A program made the position numbers and the translations under genes. Shown in pieces: positions 1 to 6,606 of a stretch of 10,572 nt of DNA. Source of the stretch: JAVXTH01 sp036642795 (GTDB lineage: Bacteria; Bacillota_I; Bacilli_A; Erysipelotrichales; Erysipelotrichaceae); assembly GCA_036642795.1 (NCBI GenBank), contig JAVXTH010000041.1:1-10572 (forward strand). The letters run 5' to 3'. The notes below the pieces were generated by a model, which was not told where the DNA came from, did no database searches, and saw nothing but the letters and a program-made list of their open reading frames with translations. How positions within the stretch are numbered: position 1 is the first letter of the stretch; the number at the start of each line of letters is the position of its first letter.

Positions 1-1025
1 GTGGCGGTGGTGGTACAACTTATGTTCCACCAAAAGTAAATACCGAACCTGATAAGCGTTCTGCTGATAACAATCTTGCTGGACTAAGTGTATCACAAGG
101 GAAACTAAGCCCTGATTTTAGTGCAGAAGTTACTAAGTATCGAGTAGAAGCAGGACCGAATTTGAAAGAGATTAGCATTGATGCGAAAGCGACGGATGCG
201 AAAGCAAGTGTTAGTGGAACTGGTAAAAAAGAACTTAAAGTTGGAGATAATAGCTTTGATATTATCTGTACGGCAGAGAACACGGTAACTAAAACTTATA
301 ATGTTGTTGTACATGTGGATGAAAAACCTTTAGTTTATCTAAAAGTGAATGAAAAAGAATTAGGTGTTGTTAGAGATTTACAAGGAATTAGTGTTCCAGA
401 AGGATTTAACGCAACTAAGATTAAAATTAAGAAACATGAAATTGATGCATGGAAAAACGCATCTGGGAAAACGCTTGTTTATTTAATGGATAAAAAAGGT
501 AATAAGAATTTCTATTTATACGATCAAAAAAAAGGCGTTACGAGTATTTATATACCAATTACTTTAGCCGGTCACAATCTTGCATTGATTGATATTTCTG
601 ATGCGAAAAAAGATAGAAATGATATGAAATACGTTGAGAATATTTTGGTTGATAATCATAAGATTCCAGGTTGGATATTTAATGATGAAAACAAAAAGGA
701 TTTTTCACTTCATTTATTTATGAATGAAAAGGGTGAAAAAGTTTATTACCAATATGATAATAAAGAAAATATTTTACAGCGTTATATTGAAACGGAAGAA
801 AATCCCGGTGCCGTATTTGGTGATATCATAACTTATGTAAGCATCGGATTAGCAGGTTTATTTGCAATCGCTTTTGTAGTTGTGATGATGAAAAATGCTA
901 GATTAAAGAAAAGCTTAACAAGAAAAACAAGATCATTATATGAACCTGAAGAAATAAGTGGAGATAATTCATATGAAGAAACAAAAAATGATAACAAAAT
1001 AACGGATGAAAACATAGAAAACTAG
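1..1025 (+). CDS. C-terminal part of a membrane-anchored surface protein with a cadherin-like beta-sandwich domain
   Basis: The gene enters from the left edge (first complete codon at 3); 340 residues are visible. It opens with a glycine linker (GGGGTTYVPP) of the kind that joins extracellular domains. Residues about 20-107 have the pattern of the cadherin-like beta-sandwich family (PF12733 type): DNNLAGLSVS, then SPDFSAEVTKYRV, then a closing NTVTKTYNVVVHV strand. Residues about 140-254 hold two copies of one motif: H145/W150 with LVYLMDKKGNKNFYLYD (158-174), then H219/W224 with LHLFMNEKGEKVYYQYD (236-252). A membrane helix follows at about 275-295, then basic residues (KNARLKKSLTRKTR) and an acidic tail, so the bulk lies outside the cell with a short cytoplasmic end. 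There is no LPXTG signal. The ligand is unknown and the N-terminal domains are missing from view. It has its own terminator, so it is not in the ftsA operon. Confidence 0.85.
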   Translation, partial: GGGGTTYVPPKVNTEPDKRSADNNLAGLSVSQGKLSPDFSAEVTKYRVEAGPNLKEISIDAKATDAKASVSGTGKKELKVGDNSFDIICTAENTVTKTYNVVVHVDEKPLVYLKVNEKELGVVRDLQGISVPEGFNATKIKIKKHEIDAWKNASGKTLVYLMDKKGNKNFYLYDQKKGVTSIYIPITLAGHNLALIDISDAKKDRNDMKYVENILVDNHKIPGWIFNDENKKDFSLHLFMNEKGEKVYYQYDNKENILQRYIETEENPGAVFGDIITYVSIGLAGLFAIAFVVVMMKNARLKKSLTRKTRSLYEPEEISGDNSYEETKNDNKITDENIEN

Positions 1026-1044
1026 TACTTTTCTATGTTTTTTT
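1011..1044 (+). terminator. Intrinsic terminator overlapping the end of the surface-protein gene
   Basis: An 11-bp perfect stem (AACATAGAAAA at 1011-1021 with TTTTCTATGTT at 1029-1039) and a 7-base loop are followed by a T run to 1044. The left arm is coding sequence and the stop codon TAG (1023-1025) sits in the loop. It separates this gene from ftsA. Confidence 0.85.
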
Positions 1045-1125
1045 GCAATTAATTCAAAAAAGCATTATAAAATGTAATCATTTTTCAGAAAATTAAATTT
1101 TACTATTTTTTAAAGATGAAATATA

Positions 1126-1134
1126 TGATATTAT
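1126..1134 (+). promoter_or_regulatory. Probable extended -10 promoter of the ftsA-ftsZ operon
   Basis: TGaTATTAT at 1126-1134 is an extended -10 element about 40 bases before the ftsA start. No good -35 box is present: the stretch about 17 bases upstream is only T-rich. It lies in the gap between the upstream terminator and ftsA, which needs a promoter. Overlapping AT-rich alternatives (TATGAT at 1124, TATAAC at 1135) cannot be excluded. Confidence 0.5.
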
Positions 1135-1173
1135 TATAACAGAAATGTAAATAAGTAAGGGGGGTTCAACCTT

Positions 1174-2427
1174 ATGCAGATTAAGCAGATATACGCTGCT
1201 TTAGAAATTGCTGATCACGAAGTACGTTTGATGGTAGGAGAATTCCATGAAACGCGTTTTAATGTACTTAGGGTAGAGCGAGCGAATATTATTGGAATTA
1301 AGGAAAACCGAATTGTAGATGAAGCAAACATCGTTATGGCAATTCGTAAAGCTGTAGCAAGTGCATCGGCTGCACTTGACTATAAAATCGAAAGAATCCT
1401 ACTTGCGATACCAAGTGTTGACGTTGCTCGTCATAACAAGAAAATTAATGTGTATTTGGAAGAAGGATCGAAACGAGTTCGACTGACACATATACAAACG
1501 GGAATTAATGAAGCAATTCTATATAAACCAGATGATCATTTAGAATTAGTTAATATTGGTTGTATTAAATATATTGCAAATGGCATCACTTCTCGTAAAA
1601 TGCCTTTAAATGAAGTTTGTGATGTCTTGACCATGTCGGTTGATTTATTATTCGCTGATAAAGATATTGTTTATTCATATGCTAGATGCATTGAAAAAGC
1701 CGGACTTGAAATAATGGATATTTGTCTGGATTCTTATGCCATGGCGGAAGAAGCTGCCATCTTTGAACAAACAGTTGATAAATATGTTATCCTTGTTGAT
1801 TTAGCTCGACAAAATACAACACTTTCTTTATTTACTCATGGTAAACTTGTAAGTTGTGAGCAAATGGGAAAAGGTTATGGAGAATGGCTTGAGGATTTGA
1901 AGACGACATATAATTTACCTTATGATGTTGGCTTTCGCTTAATTCGAAATAGTTCCTTTGTTGAAAAAGATCTAGATGATTCGATTGTTTATATCTGGAG
2001 TGAAAAAGGGGAACAAAAGCAAATTAATGAAAAGCAATTATATGATAGTATTATGCCTGCTGTGAAAGAATGGGTAGATAAACTTAATGAAGTTTGTAAT
2101 CCAATTATAGAAAGTGGAAATGTTCGTTACTTATTAAGCGGAGAAGGAATGGAGATCCGTGGTCTTGAAAGTTTAATTAAAGACTTTAATGCTCCTGCAC
2201 AAAGCTATGTACCACAAACGATTGGTGCAAGAGATTGTTCACTTGTAACCTGTTTAGGATTATTTTATGCTTGGAAGGCACAACTTAATGTTCGCAAAGA
2301 TGATCGAATTTGTTGTGATATAAGAGATATTAATAAAGCCATTGATAATTTGAATCCAAGAAAGAACGGATTTGAAGAAAGTGGCTTCACTAAAAAATTA
2401 AAAAGTATGCTGTTAAGTGAAAAATAA
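1174..2427 (+). CDS. ftsA: Divergent cell-division protein FtsA
   Basis: FtsA is the actin-like protein that tethers FtsZ to the membrane and recruits the divisome. This 417-residue protein has family-typical length and sits directly before ftsZ. Recognisable regions are the N-terminal strand-turn-strand (YAALEIADHEVRLMVGE), the LLAIPSVDV segment, the VILVDLARQNTTLSLF segment (D209) and the C-terminal LLSGEGMEIRGLESLI (320-334). The last 13 residues (FTKKLKSMLLSEK) form a basic amphipathic helix suited to membrane targeting. The nucleotide-site motifs are badly eroded: the usual DIGT and GGGTT glycines are replaced (EIADHE at 11-16, ARQNTT at 211-216). Binding of ATP is therefore uncertain. 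The start is supported by AAGGGGGG at 1157-1164, nine bases ahead. The identity rests on context plus remnant motifs; I am fairly sure of the family, less of its biochemistry. Confidence 0.85.
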   Translation: MQIKQIYAALEIADHEVRLMVGEFHETRFNVLRVERANIIGIKENRIVDEANIVMAIRKAVASASAALDYKIERILLAIPSVDVARHNKKINVYLEEGSKRVRLTHIQTGINEAILYKPDDHLELVNIGCIKYIANGITSRKMPLNEVCDVLTMSVDLLFADKDIVYSYARCIEKAGLEIMDICLDSYAMAEEAAIFEQTVDKYVILVDLARQNTTLSLFTHGKLVSCEQMGKGYGEWLEDLKTTYNLPYDVGFRLIRNSSFVEKDLDDSIVYIWSEKGEQKQINEKQLYDSIMPAVKEWVDKLNEVCNPIIESGNVRYLLSGEGMEIRGLESLIKDFNAPAQSYVPQTIGARDCSLVTCLGLFYAWKAQLNVRKDDRICCDIRDINKAIDNLNPRKNGFEESGFTKKLKSMLLSEK

Positions 2428-2446
2428 GAGAGCGAGGAAAATGAAA

Positions 2447-3556
2447 ATGGGCGATTTACAATTTGAACAAGTAGCAAAAATTAGAGTCTTTGGAATTGGC
2501 GGAGCTGGTTGTAATGCGGTGAACCGAATGGTTTCAGAGGGTGTAAAAGGCGTTGAATTCTTTGTGGCAAATACGGACTTACAAGCTTTGAACATTTCTC
2601 CAGTTGAAAATAAAATTGTTTTAGGCAGAGAAGTAACGAAGGGCTTAGGCGCTGGAGCAAATCCAGAAGTTGGAAGACGTGCTGCTCAAGAAAATGAAAA
2701 TGAAATAAGAGAAATCATGAAAGGTACGGACATGGTCTTTATCACGGCTGGTTTAGGCGGTGGTACTGGAACTGGTGCTGCACCACTATTTGCTAAAATC
2801 GCAAAAGAAGAAGGAGCATTGACGGTTGGTATTGTCACAAAACCATTTACCTTTGAAGGTAAAAAACGTTCAACTGCTGCTGAGGTTGGCTTATCTGAAT
2901 TACGTGAAAATGTTGATTCGCTAATTATTGTTTCAAATAATAACTTACTTGAAGTCATTGGTAGAAAACCGATTGGAGAGGCATTCCAGGCAGCTGATAA
3001 TGTTCTTCGTCAAGGTGTTCAAACAATCACGGACTTAATTGCTGTTCCAGCTTTAGTCAATTTGGATTTTGCGGACGTAAAAGCAATTATGGAAGGTCAA
3101 GGAAGTGCTTTAATCGGTATTGGTATGGCTGAGGGCGAAGATAAAGCGCGTGCAGCAGCTGAAAAAGCAATTCAATCACCTTTATTAGAAGCACAGATTA
3201 CGGGCGCTAAGAATGCGATTGTAAACATTACTGGTGGTGAAAGCATTACATTATTCGATGCGGAAGATGCGATGGCATTGGTAAGAGAAGCAGCCGGTAA
3301 TGATATTGATGTTATCTTCGGTGTTGCGATTAATGAAAAACTTGGCGATTCAATTATCGTTACTGTAATTGCAACGGGCTTTGAAGATAATCATGAAGAT
3401 TTAATTAAAACTAAAAAAGTAAATAATGAGCGCAATAGTACATTTACAATTCCTACTCGCAGTGAAGTAGTAAATGAAACTCCTCATTTTGAAGATGTTA
3501 CGCGTGATGATAGCGATGATGAAGGTGGAATTCCAACGTTCTTCATGTCACGCTAA
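2447..3556 (+). CDS. ftsZ: Cell-division GTPase FtsZ
   Basis: FtsZ is the tubulin-like GTPase that polymerises into the Z ring at midcell. The 369-residue protein is canonical. It has the N-terminal RVFGIGGAGCNAVNRM loop, the tubulin signature GGGTGTG at 104-110, the T7 catalytic loop NLDFAD at 205-210, and the C-terminal peptide GIPTFFMSR (361-369), which binds FtsA and other partners. The linker before that peptide is short, roughly 40 residues. I chose the ATG at 2447 because GAGG at 2434-2437 lies nine bases ahead. The ATG at 2441 is only three bases from it, and a GTG at 2417 would overlap ftsA. The gap to the ftsA stop is 19 bases, so the two are co-transcribed. The start could be off by two codons; the identity is certain. 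Confidence 0.97.
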   Translation: MGDLQFEQVAKIRVFGIGGAGCNAVNRMVSEGVKGVEFFVANTDLQALNISPVENKIVLGREVTKGLGAGANPEVGRRAAQENENEIREIMKGTDMVFITAGLGGGTGTGAAPLFAKIAKEEGALTVGIVTKPFTFEGKKRSTAAEVGLSELRENVDSLIIVSNNNLLEVIGRKPIGEAFQAADNVLRQGVQTITDLIAVPALVNLDFADVKAIMEGQGSALIGIGMAEGEDKARAAAEKAIQSPLLEAQITGAKNAIVNITGGESITLFDAEDAMALVREAAGNDIDVIFGVAINEKLGDSIIVTVIATGFEDNHEDLIKTKKVNNERNSTFTIPTRSEVVNETPHFEDVTRDDSDDEGGIPTFFMSR

Positions 3557-3557
3557 G

Positions 3558-4010
3558 ATGAAACTTATTTATATTGATTCCACTTATTTTGATAAGAAAG
3601 CGAAGGATGCGTACATTCGTTTACGCTTTCATCGTTATTGTCAACGTGAAAAAATTGATACGATTATTTTTTCAGAAAGAATCATTGAAACATCAAAATT
3701 CTCACAATCACTTAAAATTCTTAATAAACATGTGAAAGAGATTGTGTTTGCTCCTTTTGTATTCAAATTAAATAAACAAACAGTTCATGTGGAAGATCAT
3801 GCAATGATGATAAACCATCGTATGTTTAAATTTAAAAGTAACGGTATCTATTTAATTGATGATACGTTAATTCCACAACGTTTATATTTAGATTTATTTG
3901 TTAAGGATACAAATAATAATGGGATGCATTTTATGGAATCTTTTAATGAAATAAAAGAAGATCAAGAATTTGAATACATAGAACATATGAATAAAATGAA
4001 ATGGAACTAG
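3558..4010 (+). CDS. Unrecognised 150-residue protein translationally coupled to ftsZ
   Basis: I do not recognise this protein. It begins MKLIYIDSTYFDKKAKD and is soluble, with no signal peptide or membrane helix. Its pattern suggests alternating strands and helices: hydrophobic strands at the N-terminus (KLIYID), at DTIIFSE and at KEIVFAPFVF, separated by basic helices. The tail is acidic, then ends HMNKMKWN. The ATG at 3558 follows the ftsZ stop (3554-3556) by one base. No Shine-Dalgarno sequence is visible, so ribosomes terminating on ftsZ probably reinitiate here. An in-frame ATG at 3474 lies inside ftsZ and is less likely. A terminator follows at once, making this the last gene of the ftsA-ftsZ operon. 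A role linked to division or envelope work is inferred from position alone. Downstream of ftsZ many Bacillota carry other genes, so the linkage is of interest. Confidence 0.85.
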   Translation: MKLIYIDSTYFDKKAKDAYIRLRFHRYCQREKIDTIIFSERIIETSKFSQSLKILNKHVKEIVFAPFVFKLNKQTVHVEDHAMMINHRMFKFKSNGIYLIDDTLIPQRLYLDLFVKDTNNNGMHFMESFNEIKEDQEFEYIEHMNKMKWN

Positions 4011-4032
4011 TCACTTTAGGGTGACTTTTTTT
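4009..4032 (+). terminator. Intrinsic terminator of the ftsA-ftsZ operon
   Basis: AGTCAC (4009-4014) pairs with GTGACT (4021-4026) across a six-base loop, possibly closed further by a T-G pair, followed by seven T residues (4026-4032). The stem begins at the stop codon of the last gene. Confidence 0.8.
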
Positions 4033-4137
4033 ATTTGAATTATTTGATTAAAAAGATCAGACAGCGAACTTTGTCATATTGTGGTTATTTCCATGGCAAT
4101 GATATTTGAATCAATCGATAGAAATTTGTAAATAAAA

Positions 4138-4166
4138 TTGTAAAAAGACGATAAATGTGCTATTAT
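4138..4166 (+). promoter_or_regulatory. Promoter of the uracil permease leader
   Basis: TTGTAA (4138-4143) and TATTAT (4161-4166) are 17 bases apart, with an extended TGc just before the -10. Transcription should start near 4173, placing the PyrR loop about 20 bases into the RNA. The preceding stretch (4033-4137) shows no other feature. Confidence 0.8.
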
Positions 4167-4179
4167 ATTTTCAGCACAT

Positions 4180-4274
4180 AGGTCTTTAAGTTGATCCCGA
4201 GAGGTCAGCAAGGCATAGGTATCAATATATCCTTTTGTCATAAACAGATCTGTCTAGTGCAGATCTGTTTTTTT
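4180..4274 (+). promoter_or_regulatory. PyrR-binding loop and attenuator of the uracil permease leader
   Basis: The segment at 4193-4206 (GATCCCGAGAGGTC) fits the PyrR RNA-binding consensus ARUCCNGNGAGGYU except for its outermost pair, where A-U is replaced by G-C, which preserves pairing. CC/GG closes a CGAGA loop, and GTCTT (4182-4186) can pair with AAGGC (4210-4214) as a lower stem. Downstream is an intrinsic terminator: an 11-bp stem 4242-4252/4260-4270 ending in T residues to 4274, before the permease RBS. In the known Bacillus mechanism, PyrR bound to UMP stabilises this loop and so lets the terminator form; with low UMP, read-through occurs. A competing helix GTTGAT (4190-4195) with ATCAAT (4221-4226) can be drawn, but I could not trace a full antiterminator into the terminator stem. 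Confidence 0.88.
4242..4274 (+). terminator. Attenuator terminator before the uracil permease
   Basis: AAACAGATCTG (4242-4252) and CAGATCTGTTT (4260-4270) form a perfect 11-bp stem with loop TCTAGTG, followed by a T tract to 4274. It lies between the PyrR loop and the RBS, so it acts as a conditional terminator. Confidence 0.9.
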
Positions 4275-4303
4275 ATCACCTGTGTGAAAAAGGAGGAAAT
4301 TGT

Positions 4304-5596
4304 ATGTCAGAAACAAAAATGCTTTTAGAAGTAAATGAAAAGCCAAAACCGGGACAATGGGCACTTTTATCATTCCAACATGTATTTGCAATGTTTGGTG
4401 CAACGGTCTTAGTTCCCATCATTACAGGCTTTCCAGTATCCGTAGCTTTATTTGGTTCAGGAGTTGGTACCTTGATTTACACAGCTTGTACGAAGGGGAA
4501 AGTACCAGTTTATTTAGGAAGTTCCTTTGCTTACATCAGTGCAGTTCAAATTGCGGTCGCAGCGATGAATGGGGATGTATCCGCAGCGCAAACTGGCTTA
4601 GTGTTAATTGGTCTTACGTATGTAGTCGTTGCATTTGTGATTAAAGTAGTTGGTAAAGGATGGATTGATCGTTTATTACCACCAATTGTCATTGGACCAA
4701 TGATTGCCGTTATTGGATTAGGACTTGCAGCTAGTGCAGTTAAAAATGCTGGTTTTGTAGAAGGTGGTCAATGGCAAAGTATGTTAGTCGCTTTTTCTAC
4801 CTTTCTAGTAGCAGCTTTAATTTCAACTAGAGCAAAAGGCTTCTTTAAAATAATTCCGTTCTTAATTGCAATTGGCTTTGGTTATTGTTTATCTTATGCT
4901 TTAGGTTTAGTGGATTTATCATTAATATCAAAAGCTCAATGGTTTTCATTACCAGAATTCATTTTTCCATTCAAAGTACCGGGATTTAAATCTTATCATT
5001 TCTATTTTGGTCCTGAAACGTTCGCAATTCTACCAGTTGCCTTTGTGACAATTTCAGAACATATTGGGGATCATACAGTTTTAGGAAAAATTTGTGGGAG
5101 AGATTTCTTAAAAGATCCAGGTTTGGATCGTACATTAATGGGGGATGGTATCGCAACAGCTGTTTCAGGTTTCTTAGGTGGACCTGCCAATACGACCTAT
5201 GGGGAAAATACGGGCGTAATTGGAATGACGAAAGTCGCAAGTGTTTATGTTACGGCAGGAGCGGCATGTATCGCAATTGTCTTATCTTGTGTGGGGAAAA
5301 TATCAGCCTTTATTTCAACCATTCCAGCCTGTGTTTTAGGTGGTATGAGTATCTTACTATACGGGGTTATCGCAAGTAATGGTTTACGTGTCTTAGTTGA
5401 TAATAAAATTGATTTTGCTAAACAACGTAATCTAATCATTGCTTCCGCAATGTTAGTAATTGGGCTTGGGGGAGCGATTCTTCCATTAGGAAAAATTGTC
5501 ACATTATCAGGAACGGCTTTATCGGCTGTGGTCGGAATTGTATTAAACTTAATTCTACCACAAGATGAACAAGGTCCTTCTGCTCCAGAAATATAA
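4304..5596 (+). CDS. uraA: Uracil permease, NCS2 family (UraA/PyrP)
   Basis: This integral membrane transporter imports uracil, probably with protons, for pyrimidine salvage. At 430 residues and largely hydrophobic it has NCS2 length. It opens with PGQWALLSFQHVFAMFGATVLVP, the family-typical first helix. The substrate-site residues are visible: E252 in SEHIGD and E301 in NTTYGENTGV, spaced 49 residues apart as are E241 and E290 of E. coli UraA. YLGSSFAYI is the half-helix motif. Uracil, rather than xanthine or urate, is favoured by the SEHIGD form and by the PyrR-type leader. The start has AGGAGG at 4291-4296, seven bases ahead. It is monocistronic, between its attenuator and a terminator at 5605. 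No pyr biosynthesis genes are adjacent, so the regulator PyrR must be encoded elsewhere. Confidence 0.95.
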   Translation: MSETKMLLEVNEKPKPGQWALLSFQHVFAMFGATVLVPIITGFPVSVALFGSGVGTLIYTACTKGKVPVYLGSSFAYISAVQIAVAAMNGDVSAAQTGLVLIGLTYVVVAFVIKVVGKGWIDRLLPPIVIGPMIAVIGLGLAASAVKNAGFVEGGQWQSMLVAFSTFLVAALISTRAKGFFKIIPFLIAIGFGYCLSYALGLVDLSLISKAQWFSLPEFIFPFKVPGFKSYHFYFGPETFAILPVAFVTISEHIGDHTVLGKICGRDFLKDPGLDRTLMGDGIATAVSGFLGGPANTTYGENTGVIGMTKVASVYVTAGAACIAIVLSCVGKISAFISTIPACVLGGMSILLYGVIASNGLRVLVDNKIDFAKQRNLIIASAMLVIGLGGAILPLGKIVTLSGTALSAVVGIVLNLILPQDEQGPSAPEI

Positions 5597-5604
5597 TAGA
5601 TTCT

Positions 5605-5639
5605 AAAGAGTTACGAACAATTGTTCGTGACTCTTTTTT
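5605..5639 (+). terminator. Intrinsic terminator of the uracil permease
   Basis: A long hairpin, AAAGAGTTACGAACAA (5605-5620) against TTGTTCGTGACTCTTT (5621-5636) with one G-T pair, is followed by T residues to 5639. The tip is fully palindromic, so the real loop is about four bases. Confidence 0.88.
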
Positions 5640-5665
5640 AACTAATCAGTTTAATTTTATGGTAA

Positions 5666-5671
5666 TATAAT
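5666..5671 (+). promoter_or_regulatory. -10 box for the radical SAM gene
   Basis: A perfect TATAAT at 5666-5671 lies 22 bases before the gene start and just after the permease terminator. No convincing -35 is seen at 16-18 bases upstream. If it is used, the transcript starts near 5678, giving a very short leader that consists mainly of the 10-bp duplication. Confidence 0.5.
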
Positions 5672-5676
5672 GAAAA

Positions 5677-5696
5677 GATAGGATGCGATAGGATGC
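5677..5696 (+). repeat. Exact 10-bp tandem duplication at the radical SAM start codon
   Basis: GATAGGATGC occurs twice back to back (5677-5686 and 5687-5696). Each copy carries a weak AGG ribosome-binding element and an ATG. The second ATG (5693) opens the radical SAM gene. The first (5683) is out of frame and reads ATG-CGA-TAG, a two-codon frame that ends one base before the real start. Confidence 0.9.
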
Positions 5697-6532
5697 GCTT
5701 TAAAAGAATTTATATTGAAATTATAAACACTTGTAATTTAAAATGTAGTTTTTGTGTTCAAAATCAAAGAAAACCACAATCTTTAAGCGTGGAAGAATTT
5801 GAAGCAATCCTGAAGCAAGTAAAGCCATATACAAACTATATTTATCTCCATGTATTAGGGGAACCACTCGCTCATCCACAGTTGTCTAATATCTTAAGTC
5901 TTTGTTTTAAATATCAAATGCAAGTGAACCTTACAACCAATGGAACTTTATTAAAAAAACAAAGGGATGTATTAAAAACTGCTCGCTGTATTCGTCAAAT
6001 CAATGTTTCACTACATAGCTTTTCTCAAGATGGACAAGTGGATACTCAAACCTATTTAAAAGATGTAATGGAAACATGTGATGAATTAAGTGAAACTATG
6101 TATGTGAGCTATCGATTATGGAATTTAAAAGATGGGGCAATGGATCAAGACACCCAAAAGGTAGTTCAGTATTTAAAAAACCATTATCAAGTTGAGGAAA
6201 TAAGTCCTAAGAACCATCGTTGTACTTTGGCTAAAAATCGTTTTCTCAATTTTGAAGAAGTATTTGAATGGCCTTCGCTTAATCATCCACTTGTTTCAAA
6301 GACTGGTACCTGTTTAGGAATGAAAACAATGTGTGCTATCTTAGTTGATGGAAGCGTAGTCCCATGTTGCTTAGATGGAAATGGCAGTTGTGTGCTTGGA
6401 AATATTCACAATCAATCTTTTAAAGAAATAATTGAAAGTGATCAAGTGCTTGCAATTGAAAATGGTTTTAATCAAAAACATGTGATAGCAGCTTTATGTC
6501 AGCGTTGTACTTATCGAGGGCGCTTTGATTAA
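5693..6532 (+). CDS. Radical SAM protein with SPASM-type C-terminal cluster domain
   Basis: The protein belongs to the radical SAM family, which cleaves S-adenosylmethionine with a 4Fe-4S cluster to start radical chemistry. The cluster motif C14-x3-C18-x2-C21 lies close to the N-terminus, followed by the HVLGEPLAHPQ segment (the GEPL glycine-rich motif) and LTTNGTLL. The C-terminal third has cysteines at 207, 214, 225, 226, 233, 269 and 272 in the setting GTCLGMKTMCAI, then DGSVVPCCLDG, LGNI and LCQRC, which is the layout of SPASM auxiliary-cluster domains. These usually modify peptides or mature enzymes. No precursor peptide or partner gene is visible nearby, so the substrate is unknown. At 279 residues it is compact for the SPASM group. 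No upstream in-frame start exists and the ribosome site is weak. No clear terminator follows; the tetR promoter starts 11 bases after its stop. Confidence 0.88.
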   Translation: MRFKRIYIEIINTCNLKCSFCVQNQRKPQSLSVEEFEAILKQVKPYTNYIYLHVLGEPLAHPQLSNILSLCFKYQMQVNLTTNGTLLKKQRDVLKTARCIRQINVSLHSFSQDGQVDTQTYLKDVMETCDELSETMYVSYRLWNLKDGAMDQDTQKVVQYLKNHYQVEEISPKNHRCTLAKNRFLNFEEVFEWPSLNHPLVSKTGTCLGMKTMCAILVDGSVVPCCLDGNGSCVLGNIHNQSFKEIIESDQVLAIENGFNQKHVIAALCQRCTYRGRFD

Positions 6533-6543
6533 AGGCATAATAA

Positions 6544-6572
6544 TTGACACTTAATTCACCGTATTATATTAT
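6544..6572 (+). promoter_or_regulatory. Near-consensus promoter of the tetR operon
   Basis: TTGACA (6544-6549) and TATTAT (6567-6572) are 17 bases apart, an almost ideal housekeeping promoter. Transcription should begin near 6579, inside the operator-like sequence at 6574-6591. Confidence 0.88.
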
Positions 6573-6573
6573 G

Positions 6574-6591
6574 ATGTAGAACATTTCTCAT
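6574..6591 (+). promoter_or_regulatory. Candidate TetR operator over the tetR start site
   Basis: Immediately after the -10, ATGT-AGA-ACAT (6574-6584) is a short inverted repeat. It overlaps GAACATTTCTCAT (6579-6591). The latter shares the pattern GAACATnnnTCAT with the reverse complement of the palindrome at 7189-7203, suggesting two sites for one regulator. A repressor here would block initiation. This is inference from position and similarity only. Confidence 0.45.
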
Positions 6592-6606
6592 AGAAAGGAT
6601 ATCGAT

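Noticed and set aside
2417..2446. Longer FtsZ starting at GTG 2417 or ATG 2441.
   Set aside because: The GTG lies inside ftsA with no ribosome site, and the ATG at 2441 is only three bases from GAGG. The ATG at 2447 has good spacing and gives the normal N-terminus.
3474..3557. In-frame upstream start for the gene after ftsZ, inside ftsZ.
   Set aside because: No ribosome site, an 83-base overlap with ftsZ, and the added residues look like shadow translation. The coupled ATG at 3558 is simpler.
4357..5502. Several open frames of 84-95 codons inside the uracil permease, on both strands.
   Set aside because: They are shadows of a long, certain gene: no ribosome sites and low-complexity or Cys/Trp/Arg-rich translations.
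5614..5627. CGAACAATTGTTCG resembles the Gram-positive LexA/SOS box.
   Set aside because: It is the tip of an evident terminator hairpin, has one mismatch to the usual consensus, and the next gene is not a known SOS gene. The palindrome is explained by the terminator.
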